Shown here: one piece after another, positions 7,338-16,211 of the stretch | Position numbering within the stretch: position 1 is the first letter of the stretch | Layout: each line of letters begins with the position of its first letter | Assembly (NCBI GenBank): GCA_937924895.1 | Contig: CALEYP010000099.1 | Coordinates: 1-28,629 of the forward strand | Direction: 5' to 3' | DNA from: an uncultured Alphaproteobacteria bacterium | GTDB lineage: Bacteria > Pseudomonadota > Alphaproteobacteria > Puniceispirillales > Puniceispirillaceae | DNA length: 28,629 nucleotides | Position numbers and translations under genes: made by a program | Notes under the pieces: generated by a model | The model's input: only the letters and a program-made list of their open reading frames with translations | Told to the model about the DNA's origin: nothing | Database searches by the model: none

Positions 7338-8900
7338 ATGCTAATTGGAGCACCAAAGGAAATAATGGGAGGGGAGGCCAGAGTCGCATTAACGCCTGAT
7401 TCTGCCAAAGCTCTTCAAAAATTAGGATATGAGTGCATCATTGAAACAGGTGCCGGCCAAGCTGCGCGCTTTGATGATGACGCGTATCAGCAAGCCGGCG
7501 TAGCGATTGCTTCATCTGCAGATGAGCTGTTTCAAAAAGCCGACATCATCTTAAAAGTTCGCAGCCCGCTTGATGAAGAAGTGGCCCGCTTAACCAAAGA
7601 TAAAACGCTGATTTGCTGGGCGTCACCTGCCCAGAATGCCCCGCTATTAGATAAAGTGGCCGCGACAGGCGCGAATCTATTGGCGATGGATATGGTACCT
7701 CGCATTAGCCGCGCCCAAAAGATGGATGTCTTATCCTCGATGGCCAATATCGCAGGTTATCGCGCCGTAATTGAAGCAGGCAACCAGTTTGGCCGCTTCT
7801 TCACAGGCCAGATTACCGCCGCCGGTAAGGTTCCACCGGCCAAAGTGCTTGTCATTGGTGCAGGCGTCGCCGGCTTGGCCGCGATTGGCACCGCGCAATC
7901 ACTTGGCGCCATTGTACGCGCCTTTGATGTGCGGCCTGAGGTAGCAGAACAAATTGAATCAATGGGCGCTGAGTTCCTCATGCTGGAATTCGATGAAGAT
8001 GGGTCAGGCGAAGGCGGCTATGCCAAGCCAGCATCACCTGAATTCATTGAAAAGGAAATGGCGCTTTTCCGCGACCAAGCCCCTGAGATTGATATTGTAA
8101 TTACCACAGCTCTCATCCCAGGACGTCCTGCCCCGAAATTATGGCCCGCAGAAATGGTCGGGTTGATGAAACCTGGCTCTGTGGTAGTTGACTTGGCTGC
8201 AGAACAAGGTGGCAATTGTGACCTGACGGTAAAAGATGAGGTGATTGAAACCGAACATGGGGTGAAGATTGTAGGATATACGGACTTCCCTAGCCGCATG
8301 GCTACCCAATCATCAAATCTTTATGCCACGAATTTACGCCATATGATGGATGATCTCACACCTGAAAAAGATGGTGAGATGGTCATCAATATGGAAGATG
8401 ATGTTATTCGTGGTGTCACAGCGGTTCATCAGGGCGAGATCACATTCCCGCCGCCACCGCCAAAAATCCAAGCCATTGGCAAACCAGCGGCAGAACCGAC
8501 CCCTGAGCCAACAGCCGAAGAAAAAAGAGCGGCTGAAATGGCTGCGATGCGGAAAGCTGGTCAGCAACAGACAGCCATGCTTGTCATTGGTGGGGCGCTG
8601 ATGATGGCCATCGGGGCTTATGCACCTGCGAGCTTTATGCAGCATTTCATTGTCTTTGCGTTGGCGTGTTTTGTTGGTTTCCAAGTGATTTGGAATGTGA
8701 ACCATGCCCTTCACACCCCTCTCATGGCTGTGACCAATGCTATCTCTGGCATCATTATTCTAGGCTCGCTATTACAGATTGAATCAAGCAACAGCATTGT
8801 TTCACTCTTGGCTGGTATCTCGGTCTTGATTGCCACCATTAATATTGTAGGTGGCTTTATGGTCACACGTCGCATGCTTGCGATGTTCCAGAAAAGCTAG
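7338..8900 (+). CDS. pntA: Proton-translocating NAD(P)+ transhydrogenase subunit alpha
   Basis: The 520-residue protein has the NAD(H)-binding domain I with RISRAQ at 122-127 and the Rossmann loop GAGVAGLAAIG at 174-184, a proline-rich linker around 370-390, and a C-terminal membrane domain of about four helices from residue 413. This undivided form matches the E. coli-type PntA rather than the split PntAA/PntAB of some Alphaproteobacteria. With PntB it couples hydride transfer from NADH to NADP+ to inward proton flow and supplies NADPH. The start is ATG 7338, preceded by GAGGGAGAG; an upstream in-frame TTG at 7323 overlaps that ribosome-binding site and is unlikely. Confidence 0.95.
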   Translation: MLIGAPKEIMGGEARVALTPDSAKALQKLGYECIIETGAGQAARFDDDAYQQAGVAIASSADELFQKADIILKVRSPLDEEVARLTKDKTLICWASPAQNAPLLDKVAATGANLLAMDMVPRISRAQKMDVLSSMANIAGYRAVIEAGNQFGRFFTGQITAAGKVPPAKVLVIGAGVAGLAAIGTAQSLGAIVRAFDVRPEVAEQIESMGAEFLMLEFDEDGSGEGGYAKPASPEFIEKEMALFRDQAPEIDIVITTALIPGRPAPKLWPAEMVGLMKPGSVVVDLAAEQGGNCDLTVKDEVIETEHGVKIVGYTDFPSRMATQSSNLYATNLRHMMDDLTPEKDGEMVINMEDDVIRGVTAVHQGEITFPPPPPKIQAIGKPAAEPTPEPTAEEKRAAEMAAMRKAGQQQTAMLVIGGALMMAIGAYAPASFMQHFIVFALACFVGFQVIWNVNHALHTPLMAVTNAISGIIILGSLLQIESSNSIVSLLAGISVLIATINIVGGFMVTRRMLAMFQKS

Positions 8901-8912
8901 GAGGGCATAGTC

Positions 8913-10289
8913 ATGTTAAGTCAAAATATTGTTACAGCGATTTATATCGCCGCATCTGTCCTCTTCATCCTTTCATTAGGGGGCTTATCAAACCAAGAAA
9001 AGGCCAAGCGCGCCGTATGGTTTGGCATTATCGGTATGGCTTTGGCCGTTGTGGGGACCATCTTTGGCCCAGGTGTTGGGCTTTCAAGCTGGCTCGTGGG
9101 AATGCTTGTCATTGGTGCCATTATCGGCGCGATTGTAGCCTCACGTGTGGAAATGACAGGTATGCCACAACTTGTGGCTGCCCTTCACAGCTTCGTTGGT
9201 TTGGCAGCCGTCTTTATCGGGATTGGCTCAGAATTAGACCCGCCAATGCTGACAGATAAGGTTGAAATCATCATCCATGAAGTTGAGATTTATCTCGGCG
9301 TCTTTATTGGGGCGATTACCTTTACTGGCTCTATCATTGCCTATGGGAAATTATCAGGCGTGATTGACGGCAAAGCCTTGGTCTTACCAGGCCGCCATGC
9401 GCTGAATATCATTATGCTGCTCGCTTGTTTAGTGCTCGGCTATCTCTATTTGAACCATGCTGGTAGCTGGACTTTACTTGTGATGACTGCGATTGCCTTT
9501 GTGATTGGCGCACATCTTGTAATGGCCATTGGCGGGGCAGATATGCCTGTTGTGGTCTCTATGTTGAACAGCTATTCCGGCTGGGCCGCAGCAGCAACAG
9601 GCTTCTTGCTTGGCAATGATCTTTTGATTGTCACAGGCGCACTTGTGGGCTCATCAGGGGCTATCTTGTCCTATATTATGTGTAAGGCGATGAATCGTAA
9701 CTTCCTATCTGTTATCCTTGGTGGTTGGGGCGGCGCCTCTGGCCCGCAAATGGAAGTAGAAGGGGAAATGGTACCAACAGATGTTGATAGCCTTGCTACA
9801 GATCTGGATATGGCATCATCTATCATCATCGTACCTGGCTATGGCATGGCCGTCGCGCAAGCGCAATCTGCCGTCTCTGAATTAACGCGTCGCCTGCGCG
9901 ATAAGGGCAAACTCGTTCGCTTTGCTATTCACCCAGTGGCAGGCCGCCTCCCAGGCCATATGAACGTATTATTGGCAGAAGCCAAAGTCCCTTATGATAT
10001 TGTTCTGGAAATGGATGAGATCAATGAGGATTTTGCCGATACTGATATTGTGATCATTCTAGGGGCCAATGACATTGTGAACCCGGCAGCGAAGGAAGAC
10101 CCAAACAGCCCAATTGCAGGTATGCCTGTCTTGGAAGTGTGGAATGCTGGCCAGGTTATCATCTCTAAACGTGGGCAAGGTCGGGGCTATTCAGGAATTG
10201 AAAACCCGCTCTTCTATAAAGATAATTCAAGAATGCTATATGGTGATGCAAAGGCCTCACTGGACCAGCTTCTGACAAAATTATCATAA
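8913..10289 (+). CDS. pntB: Proton-translocating NAD(P)+ transhydrogenase subunit beta
   Basis: The 458-residue protein has about nine hydrophobic segments in residues 1-260 (proton channel domain II, with H92 in ALHSFVG matching the conserved channel histidine) and the NADP(H)-binding domain III from about 280, with PGYGMAVAQAQ at 308-318, HPVAGRLPGHMNVLLAEA at 340-357 and GANDIVNPAA at 384-393. It starts 12 bases after pntA behind a strong AGGAGG site, so the two subunits are cotranscribed and translated in step. Length and motifs are those of an intact enzyme. The gene ends in a near-perfect terminator. Confidence 0.95.
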   Translation: MLSQNIVTAIYIAASVLFILSLGGLSNQEKAKRAVWFGIIGMALAVVGTIFGPGVGLSSWLVGMLVIGAIIGAIVASRVEMTGMPQLVAALHSFVGLAAVFIGIGSELDPPMLTDKVEIIIHEVEIYLGVFIGAITFTGSIIAYGKLSGVIDGKALVLPGRHALNIIMLLACLVLGYLYLNHAGSWTLLVMTAIAFVIGAHLVMAIGGADMPVVVSMLNSYSGWAAAATGFLLGNDLLIVTGALVGSSGAILSYIMCKAMNRNFLSVILGGWGGASGPQMEVEGEMVPTDVDSLATDLDMASSIIIVPGYGMAVAQAQSAVSELTRRLRDKGKLVRFAIHPVAGRLPGHMNVLLAEAKVPYDIVLEMDEINEDFADTDIVIILGANDIVNPAAKEDPNSPIAGMPVLEVWNAGQVIISKRGQGRGYSGIENPLFYKDNSRMLYGDAKASLDQLLTKLS

Positions 10290-10291
10290 AG

Positions 10292-10321
10292 AAAAAGGGC
10301 GCTGTCACAGCGCCCTTTTTT
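10292..10321 (+). terminator. Bidirectional intrinsic terminator after pntB
   Basis: A5GGGCGCTG at 10292-10304 pairs perfectly with CAGCGCCCT5 at 10308-10320 around a 3-base loop, with one further T. It is flanked by A and T runs and can end both pntAB and the convergent peptidase/kinase operon. Confidence 0.92.
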
Positions 10322-10339
10322 AATCCCTCTCTTGATGGC

Positions 10340-11701
10340 TTAGCGGACCAGCAAGCTATCAGGCAGGCCTGCTTTGCGTGCCGCCGCTTCTTGGCGTTTG
10401 GCCAAAGCCTCTGTGTCAAAATCATCAATGAGGTCATGGAAAAGCTGGTGCCAATTGACCTCAGCATTTAGATGCATGAAGACGGACCCCAAACCAACAG
10501 CCGCCCGGTCCATAAGGACAAATTCTGCTGGTGGTTTAATGCCGCCAATTCGTTTCAACTCGCTATGAACCTTACCAGCTAACTCACGACCTTGCGTACC
10601 ATTGCGCATAGCTTGGATAGGACGCACCTTATCTTCGAGCAATGGCGCATAGATAAAGCCAGCCCAAACATTCAAGACAGAAATGGCCTCCTTATCAAGA
10701 CCAAAGAAGCCCCATTTCTCATACGCGTGAACAGCAAGTTCTTCATCATCATCACGAAGCGCCTTATAGAGATCAATCACACCTGCAACAAAGTCAGGAC
10801 GGAACAAGCGAATAGAGCCAAAATCCATGAGGTTTATGCGCCCATCATCACAGATGGAATAGTTACCAAGATGAGGGTCCCCGTGAATCACCCCATAATA
10901 GTAAAACGGCACATACCACACACGGAACATGTTCATCGCTATCTGGTTACGCATCTCTTGAGAGGGGTTTGTCTCTAAGAAAGCCATTAATTTCTGACCT
11001 TCAATCCAACTCATTGTCAAAAGACGTTCTGTTGACAGCGCATCAATCGGATCTGGTAATTGCGCTGATGGCTCATCTTTCAACATATCTTGATAGAGTC
11101 GCATATTCTGGGCTTCGCGGCGATAATCTAATTCTTCGCGTAACCGCGTTGAGAGCTCATCATAAATCTCGTTCGTCGAGATAGCTGAATCAAACCGCTC
11201 ATAAACAGAGAAGGCCAGCTTTAATTGTTTAAGATCAGCATCAATAGCAGATGCCATATCTGGGTATTGCAGCTTGACCGCACACGCTTTGCCATCTGTT
11301 GTTGTGGCTTTATGCACTTGCCCCAAAGAAGCCGCAGAGACTGCCTCTTTTTCAAACTCTGTGAAATGAGATTGCCAGTCAGCGCCTAATTCCGCACGCA
11401 TCCGGCGCTTCACAAACAACCAGCCCATTGAGGGGGCATCTGCTTGCAAGGCCGCTAATTCTGCTGCATATTCAGGAGGCAGCGCATCCGGGATGGTCGA
11501 TAGAATCTGAGCCACCTTCATCAATGGCCCCTTCATCCCACCGAGAGCCGCGCGTAATTGTGCGGCATGCGCATCCTTATCAATCTTCATGCCGAGATAC
11601 CGCTCACCAGCCACACGAGCGGCTAAGCCACCTACCGTCGATGTAACCTTCGCATATCGTTTGATGCGCCCGCCAAGGGCTGATCCGTCTAATTCACTCA
11701 T
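10340..11701 (-). CDS. ABC1/UbiB family atypical kinase
   Basis: The 453-residue protein belongs to the ABC1/ADCK/UbiB protein-kinase-like family linked to ubiquinone synthesis and membrane lipid handling. It shows the N-terminal KxGQ-equivalent as KVAQ at 62-65, the alanine-rich loop SAASLGQVH at 122-130, the VAIK-like lysine K143 in AVKLQYP, ELDYRREAQN at 190-199, the catalytic loop HGDPHLGN at 273-280 and DFG at 293-295. No C-terminal membrane helices like those of E. coli UbiB are evident. Its ATG overlaps the stop of the upstream peptidase gene by 4 bases (11698-11701), implying translational coupling. The role could be CoQ-related, as with COQ9 elsewhere in the window, but this is inference. 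Confidence 0.87.
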   Translation of the reverse strand: MSELDGSALGGRIKRYAKVTSTVGGLAARVAGERYLGMKIDKDAHAAQLRAALGGMKGPLMKVAQILSTIPDALPPEYAAELAALQADAPSMGWLFVKRRMRAELGADWQSHFTEFEKEAVSAASLGQVHKATTTDGKACAVKLQYPDMASAIDADLKQLKLAFSVYERFDSAISTNEIYDELSTRLREELDYRREAQNMRLYQDMLKDEPSAQLPDPIDALSTERLLTMSWIEGQKLMAFLETNPSQEMRNQIAMNMFRVWYVPFYYYGVIHGDPHLGNYSICDDGRINLMDFGSIRLFRPDFVAGVIDLYKALRDDDEELAVHAYEKWGFFGLDKEAISVLNVWAGFIYAPLLEDKVRPIQAMRNGTQGRELAGKVHSELKRIGGIKPPAEFVLMDRAAVGLGSVFMHLNAEVNWHQLFHDLIDDFDTEALAKRQEAAARKAGLPDSLLVR

Positions 11702-13470
11702 GATGACATTCCTTCAAGTTCATCAATCATACCGGCAATCATATCAAGGCCACGATGCCAGAATTGTGGGTCACCAGCATCCAATCCCAACGGCGCCAAT
11801 GCATCATCATATCGCTTTGTCCCACCAGCCGAGAGCAAGGTTTTATAGTGAGAGATAAATTCAGCCTGATCATCAGTATCTTGGTAAATCTGCCACAGCG
11901 CATTCACAAGGCAATCCCCAAAGGCATAGGCATAAACATAGAAGGGGGTATGAATGAAATGCGGAATATAGGACCATAAATGGCGATACGCATCATCAGT
12001 TGTGATCGCATCTCCTAAGGCTTGATGCTGCGTCTCAAGCCAGATATCGCCAATTTCCTCTGCGTTCAATTCTTTCTCAGCGCGCGCGGAATGGAAGGCC
12101 ACTTCGAAATTATGAAAGGCGATTTGGCGAACCACAGTATTCAACATATCTTCGATTTTGCCGGCAAGCATAAAGCGTCTGGCTGCGTCATTCGGCGCGT
12201 CAGCCAGAAGCCGCTGGAATGTCAACATCTCAGCAAAGACCGACGCTGTTTCAGCTAAGGTAAGCGGCGTGTCTGCCATCAATGCGCCCTGCTTGGCGGC
12301 TAGCACCTGGTGAATACCATGTCCCATTTCATGAGCCAGCGTCATGACATCGCGCGCTTTGCCTGCAAAATTCATCAAAATATAGGGATGCGCTGAGGGG
12401 ACCGTCGGATGCGAAAATGCACCAGAGGCCTTGCCAGGGCTGATAGCCGCATCAACCCAGCCCTTATCAAAGAAGGTGCGGGCGATATCTGCCATATCCT
12501 TATCAAACGCGGCAAAGCTCTCAATCACAATGGTCTTTGCCTCTTCCCAGCTATAACGACGATCATCATCGCCTAAGAGCGGCGCATTTCTATCCCACCA
12601 ATTCAGCGCATCTTTGCCAAACCATTTTGCTTTTAGCCGGTAATAGCGATGGCTGATATCAGACATGCGGCTTGTCACAGCCTCTGCCAAGGCAGAGACC
12701 ACATGATCATCTACATCATTGGCTAAGTTCCGAGATGACACAGGCGTTTGGAAACCTCGCCATTGATCATCAATATCGCGATCCTTGGCAATCACATTGA
12801 TAATGAGTGTGAATAATTTTTGATTTTCCTGCAGCACCGCAGATAAGGATGCCCCAGCCTCCTGCCTCTTTTTCGCATCTGGATGAGACAGCATATTGAG
12901 AATTTCAGCTTCTGAGACCTGTTGCCCTTCAAATGGGAAGGTCAAGCCTGCCATGGTTTCATCAAACAAACGAACCCATGAGCTGCGGCCTACGGGGCCA
13001 CGCTCAACCAGCATCTGTTCAAGACGTTGTTCTAGCTGATAGGGCGCGCTGGCGCGCACAAGACGCAGCCATGGTTGGTAATGTGCAAATTCAGGGGCCT
13101 CACATTTGGCCTGATACGCCTCATCAGGCATGGCGGCTAGCTCAAGTTCAATAAACAGAAGCTGTGATGAAATAGCCGCTAATTCTTCTCTGATTGTCTG
13201 GCTATGCTGGCCAGCAGCAGCCGATGTCATATCGCCTGCAAAGGTCAAATCAGCAAATGAAATTAACCGCCCCATCTTATCCATGATCGCCTCATAGCGG
13301 GTAATCATCTCCGCTAATTCCGCGCCCTCTTTGACAGCGATCTGCCCTTCAAAGCTAGCGGCAAGCTGGGCTGCTTCTTCCTTGGCAAAGGCGAGATCAC
13401 GCGTAATCGCGTTATCATCTAACGAGTGATACAAATCATCTAATGACCAGCGGGGGAGCATCTCATTCAT
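11698..13470 (-). CDS. pepF: M3 family (oligoendopeptidase F-like) zinc metallopeptidase
   Basis: The 590-residue protein is an M3B-type oligopeptidase. It has an N-terminal helical domain and the zinc site HEMGHGIH at 380-387, with H380, E381 and H384 forming the HEXXH motif and E407 (in TLAETAS) the third ligand. The C-terminal YVYAYAFGDC and GGTKRYDDALAPLGLD segments are typical of the PepF/TIGR02290-like clade. There is no signal peptide, so it should degrade oligopeptides in the cytosol. It is the first gene of a two-gene operon with the ABC1 kinase, overlapping it by 4 bases. The 176-base gap to the divergent acyl-CoA synthetase gene must hold its promoter, which I could not define. Confidence 0.87.
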   Translation of the reverse strand: MNEMLPRWSLDDLYHSLDDNAITRDLAFAKEEAAQLAASFEGQIAVKEGAELAEMITRYEAIMDKMGRLISFADLTFAGDMTSAAAGQHSQTIREELAAISSQLLFIELELAAMPDEAYQAKCEAPEFAHYQPWLRLVRASAPYQLEQRLEQMLVERGPVGRSSWVRLFDETMAGLTFPFEGQQVSEAEILNMLSHPDAKKRQEAGASLSAVLQENQKLFTLIINVIAKDRDIDDQWRGFQTPVSSRNLANDVDDHVVSALAEAVTSRMSDISHRYYRLKAKWFGKDALNWWDRNAPLLGDDDRRYSWEEAKTIVIESFAAFDKDMADIARTFFDKGWVDAAISPGKASGAFSHPTVPSAHPYILMNFAGKARDVMTLAHEMGHGIHQVLAAKQGALMADTPLTLAETASVFAEMLTFQRLLADAPNDAARRFMLAGKIEDMLNTVVRQIAFHNFEVAFHSARAEKELNAEEIGDIWLETQHQALGDAITTDDAYRHLWSYIPHFIHTPFYVYAYAFGDCLVNALWQIYQDTDDQAEFISHYKTLLSAGGTKRYDDALAPLGLDAGDPQFWHRGLDMIAGMIDELEGMSS

Positions 13471-13568
13471 AACAAACCTCTTTGCAGACCCAATATCATG
13501 GGGTGGTACAAACTATCTTGAGCAAACATATAGGCCATAATGGGGCGACAAGCACCCCTTTCCTGCTT

Positions 13569-13597
13569 TTTTCATCCTGCAAGACAGCTGGTATATT
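13569..13597 (+). promoter_or_regulatory. Candidate promoter for the acyl-CoA synthetase-like gene
   Basis: TTTTCA at 13569-13574 and TATATT at 13592-13597 are spaced by 17 bases and point toward the gene starting at 13647. The -35 match is only four of six, so this is tentative. Confidence 0.33.
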
Positions 13598-13646
13598 GCG
13601 CCTTTGGAAAACAGAGGTCATAGTGAAGGTTCGTACATGATCGTTA

Positions 13647-15443
13647 ATGAACTGGTTTTTGATGAGCCCACATGATTTGCCAACACCTGTAGAAGATAAT
13701 ATCGTCAGTTTATTTCTGGCGCGCGCGGCTGATAAACAGCAAGCGCCATTCTTATGGGAACGTCATGACGATAAATGGCAGTGCTTAAGCTGGCAAGATA
13801 TCGCGGAGCGCGTCTTCAGCTGTGCCGCAGCGTTGCGACAGCGCGGGATTGGTCGTGGCATGCGAGTCGCCATCATCTCTGAGAACCGGCATGAATGGGT
13901 TGTTGCTGACCTTGCCATCATGTTAATTGGCGCCATTTCAGTCCCTCTTTTTACTAATCAAACCTCTACCGATTATGGCTATTTGTTAGAACAATCAGGC
14001 GCCCGCGCTGCGATTGTCTCTGATGCAAGCCTCGCCCATCAAGTGGAGCCAGCGGCGCAGGCCGCACCTGCTTGCCTCTTGCTCGTGGTGATGTCACCGG
14101 GGCAAATTTTCCGATCATTTGCTAATTTAGCGGTCATATCTTGGACACAATTATTGGAGGAAGGCACGCGTGCCACCCCAGTCACTGCAGAAGAGGCCGC
14201 GGCAATCACCCCGCAAGATGTCGCTTGTATTATTTATAATTCGGGGGCCAGTGAGGCGCCAAAGGGGGCCATGCTAACCCACCGTTCAATGATTGCGAAT
14301 TTGCGTGGCATTGATGATCGTTTTGCAAGCTTACACCTCGCAAATGAGGTGGCCTTATCTATTCTACCACTTTCGCATGCCTATGAGCATACTGTAGGGC
14401 TCTATTATCAAATCCATATTGGCTCTCAGATTTATTTCGTGCCGCGACCTGAATATCTCTCCACAGCTTTGTATGAGGTCAAGCCAACCCTGATGTTGGG
14501 TGTGCCACGTCTTTATGAGGTCATCAAAGATCGGCTTGAAGCTGTGTTCCGCCAACAAGGCCCCCTTGCCAAATGGCTTTTTAAACGGACAATCAAACAA
14601 GGCGCACCGCAGTCACAACATTTAATGATGCGGTTGATTAGCTTGCCTGAACGCCTATTATTGACCCTTATGATTCGTAACCCCGTGCAAAGGCGCTTAG
14701 GCGGGCGGCTAAAAGCGCTGATCTCTGGCGGCGCGGCGTTGCATTATGATGTGGACGCGTTTTTCCAAGCGTTGAATATTACCTTATTACAAGGCTATGG
14801 GCTGACTGAAGCCTCACCTGTGGTATCTGTCAATCCACCGGGCAAAGCAAAGCTAGCCACGGTGGGGACCGCGCTTCGTGGTATTGAGACAAAAATCTCT
14901 GGCCAGGGTGAGCTATGCCTTAAAGGTGATATGATTATGGCGGGCTATTGGGATGACCCCGCTGCCACACGAAACACGATCAAAAGGGGCTGGCTCCATA
15001 CGGGTGATCTGGCCGAGATTGATGATGAGGGCTACATCACCATCCTTGGTGTAAAACGTGATATGATTGTCAATTCTGGGGGAGAGAATATCTCGCCCTT
15101 ACGCGTGGAGCTTGTACTTACAGGGCTACAAGAAATAGACCAAGCGATGATCAGCGGTGAATCACGCCCCTATATCACAGCACTGTTAACGCCCGCGGCA
15201 GCCTTGCGGGCCCATGCCAAACGCAAAGAGAACCCCGAAGCGTGGATTGAGAAAAAACTCGCAGATGCGGTCCAGACGGCGAATGCCAAATTATCATCAA
15301 GTGAGCGGATACGCCGCTTTGCCGTGACAGATGAGCCTTTCTCTACACGCAACCACTGCCTTACCCCTGATGGAGAAATGAGACGCAAAGCCATTTGGGA
15401 TATCTATGGCAAGCGGATTGACGCGCTCTATCATCGCAAATAG
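13647..15443 (+). CDS. Long-chain acyl-CoA synthetase-like protein with altered ATP loop and missing catalytic lysine
   Basis: The 598-residue protein is a full-length ANL-superfamily member of the FAA1/long-chain acyl-CoA synthetase type: DNIVSLFLARAADK near the N-terminus, GYGLTEASP at 383-391, HTGD at 451-454 and KRDMIVNSGGENISP at 470-484. Two key elements are changed. The phosphate loop usually written YTSGTTGxPKG is YNSGASEAPKG at 197-207, and the C-terminal LTPxxK lysine needed for adenylation is E577 in LTPDGEMRR. The gene may have shifted function or reduced activity. The start is uncertain: GAAGG at 13625 better serves an out-of-frame ATG at 13637 that opens a 12-codon ORF, and a second in-frame ATG lies at 13662. 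Confidence 0.75.
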   Translation: MNWFLMSPHDLPTPVEDNIVSLFLARAADKQQAPFLWERHDDKWQCLSWQDIAERVFSCAAALRQRGIGRGMRVAIISENRHEWVVADLAIMLIGAISVPLFTNQTSTDYGYLLEQSGARAAIVSDASLAHQVEPAAQAAPACLLLVVMSPGQIFRSFANLAVISWTQLLEEGTRATPVTAEEAAAITPQDVACIIYNSGASEAPKGAMLTHRSMIANLRGIDDRFASLHLANEVALSILPLSHAYEHTVGLYYQIHIGSQIYFVPRPEYLSTALYEVKPTLMLGVPRLYEVIKDRLEAVFRQQGPLAKWLFKRTIKQGAPQSQHLMMRLISLPERLLLTLMIRNPVQRRLGGRLKALISGGAALHYDVDAFFQALNITLLQGYGLTEASPVVSVNPPGKAKLATVGTALRGIETKISGQGELCLKGDMIMAGYWDDPAATRNTIKRGWLHTGDLAEIDDEGYITILGVKRDMIVNSGGENISPLRVELVLTGLQEIDQAMISGESRPYITALLTPAAALRAHAKRKENPEAWIEKKLADAVQTANAKLSSSERIRRFAVTDEPFSTRNHCLTPDGEMRRKAIWDIYGKRIDALYHRK

Positions 15444-15458
15444 GGGCCATTCACCCCC

Positions 15459-16160
15459 TTACATATGACGGGTCACACCACCATCCACACGCATGCTCTG
15501 ACCAGTAATATAGCTACTATCATCGGTTAGTAGGAAGGCAGCGGCCTTGGCTTGCTCTTCTGCTTTTGCAAGGCGTTTGAAAACTGACATATCTGCAAAT
15601 TTTTGTGGCAAATCAAGGCTATCTGTAAAGCCTGGCAGCAAGCAATTCATGCGGATATTATCAGCGCCGTAACGATCTGAATAGAGCTTTGCAAAAGAAG
15701 AAACGCCGACACGATAGACACTTGACGTCGGGAAAGTCAGGCTAGGCTCAAAGGCAGAGAAGGTGGTAATATTTAGAATTGCACCTCCCCCTTGCGCTTG
15801 CATGATGGGGGTTACCAATTTTGATAGGCGAATGACTGGCAATAATACCATCTCATTTGCTTTTACCCATTCCTCTTCTGAGATCTCTAGCAAATCTCCT
15901 TTTGGCGGGCCTCCGACATGGATCAATAAGCTATCAATCCGTCCATATTCTGCCATGCAGCGTTCGATAAAGTCAGATGTATCAGACGCCACTTCTGCTC
16001 TGCCACGCACTGCCATGCCGCCTAACTCAGCCGCCAATATCTCACAGCTCTCAGATGGTGACATCAAAGCCAGACGATAGTCACGCCGTCCCATCTCTCG
16101 GGCAATGGCGGCACCCATGCCGCGCCCCCCACCAATAATGGCGCATACTTTATCAGACAT
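15459..16160 (-). CDS. SDR family oxidoreductase lacking the YxxxK lysine
   Basis: The 233-residue protein has the glycine motif GGGRGMG at 10-16, a GGPPKGDLLE stretch at 83-92 and the C-terminal SDR ending TGQSMRVDGGVTRHM. The catalytic region reads SSVYRVGV: Y149 is present but the lysine four positions on is V153. A similar FabG-like branch with a hydrophobic residue there exists, so it may still bind a dinucleotide yet use different chemistry. It is the last gene of the aminotransferase / ligase / SDR operon (51 bases after the ligase, with GAGGAG upstream of its ATG). A role in processing the aldehyde or ketone made by the aminotransferase is possible but unproven. Confidence 0.75.
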   Translation of the reverse strand: MSDKVCAIIGGGRGMGAAIAREMGRRDYRLALMSPSESCEILAAELGGMAVRGRAEVASDTSDFIERCMAEYGRIDSLLIHVGGPPKGDLLEISEEEWVKANEMVLLPVIRLSKLVTPIMQAQGGGAILNITTFSAFEPSLTFPTSSVYRVGVSSFAKLYSDRYGADNIRMNCLLPGFTDSLDLPQKFADMSVFKRLAKAEEQAKAAAFLLTDDSSYITGQSMRVDGGVTRHM

Positions 16161-16211
16161 TATTTCATTGCTCCTCTTGGTGCGCTAGACCTGTTACAGA
16201 CCAGCAAGCTG

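Noticed and set aside
15442..15459. Hairpin AGGGG / CCCCT between the convergent synthetase and SDR genes
   Set aside because: The stem is only 5 bp and no T run follows on either strand, so it is a weak terminator candidate at best.
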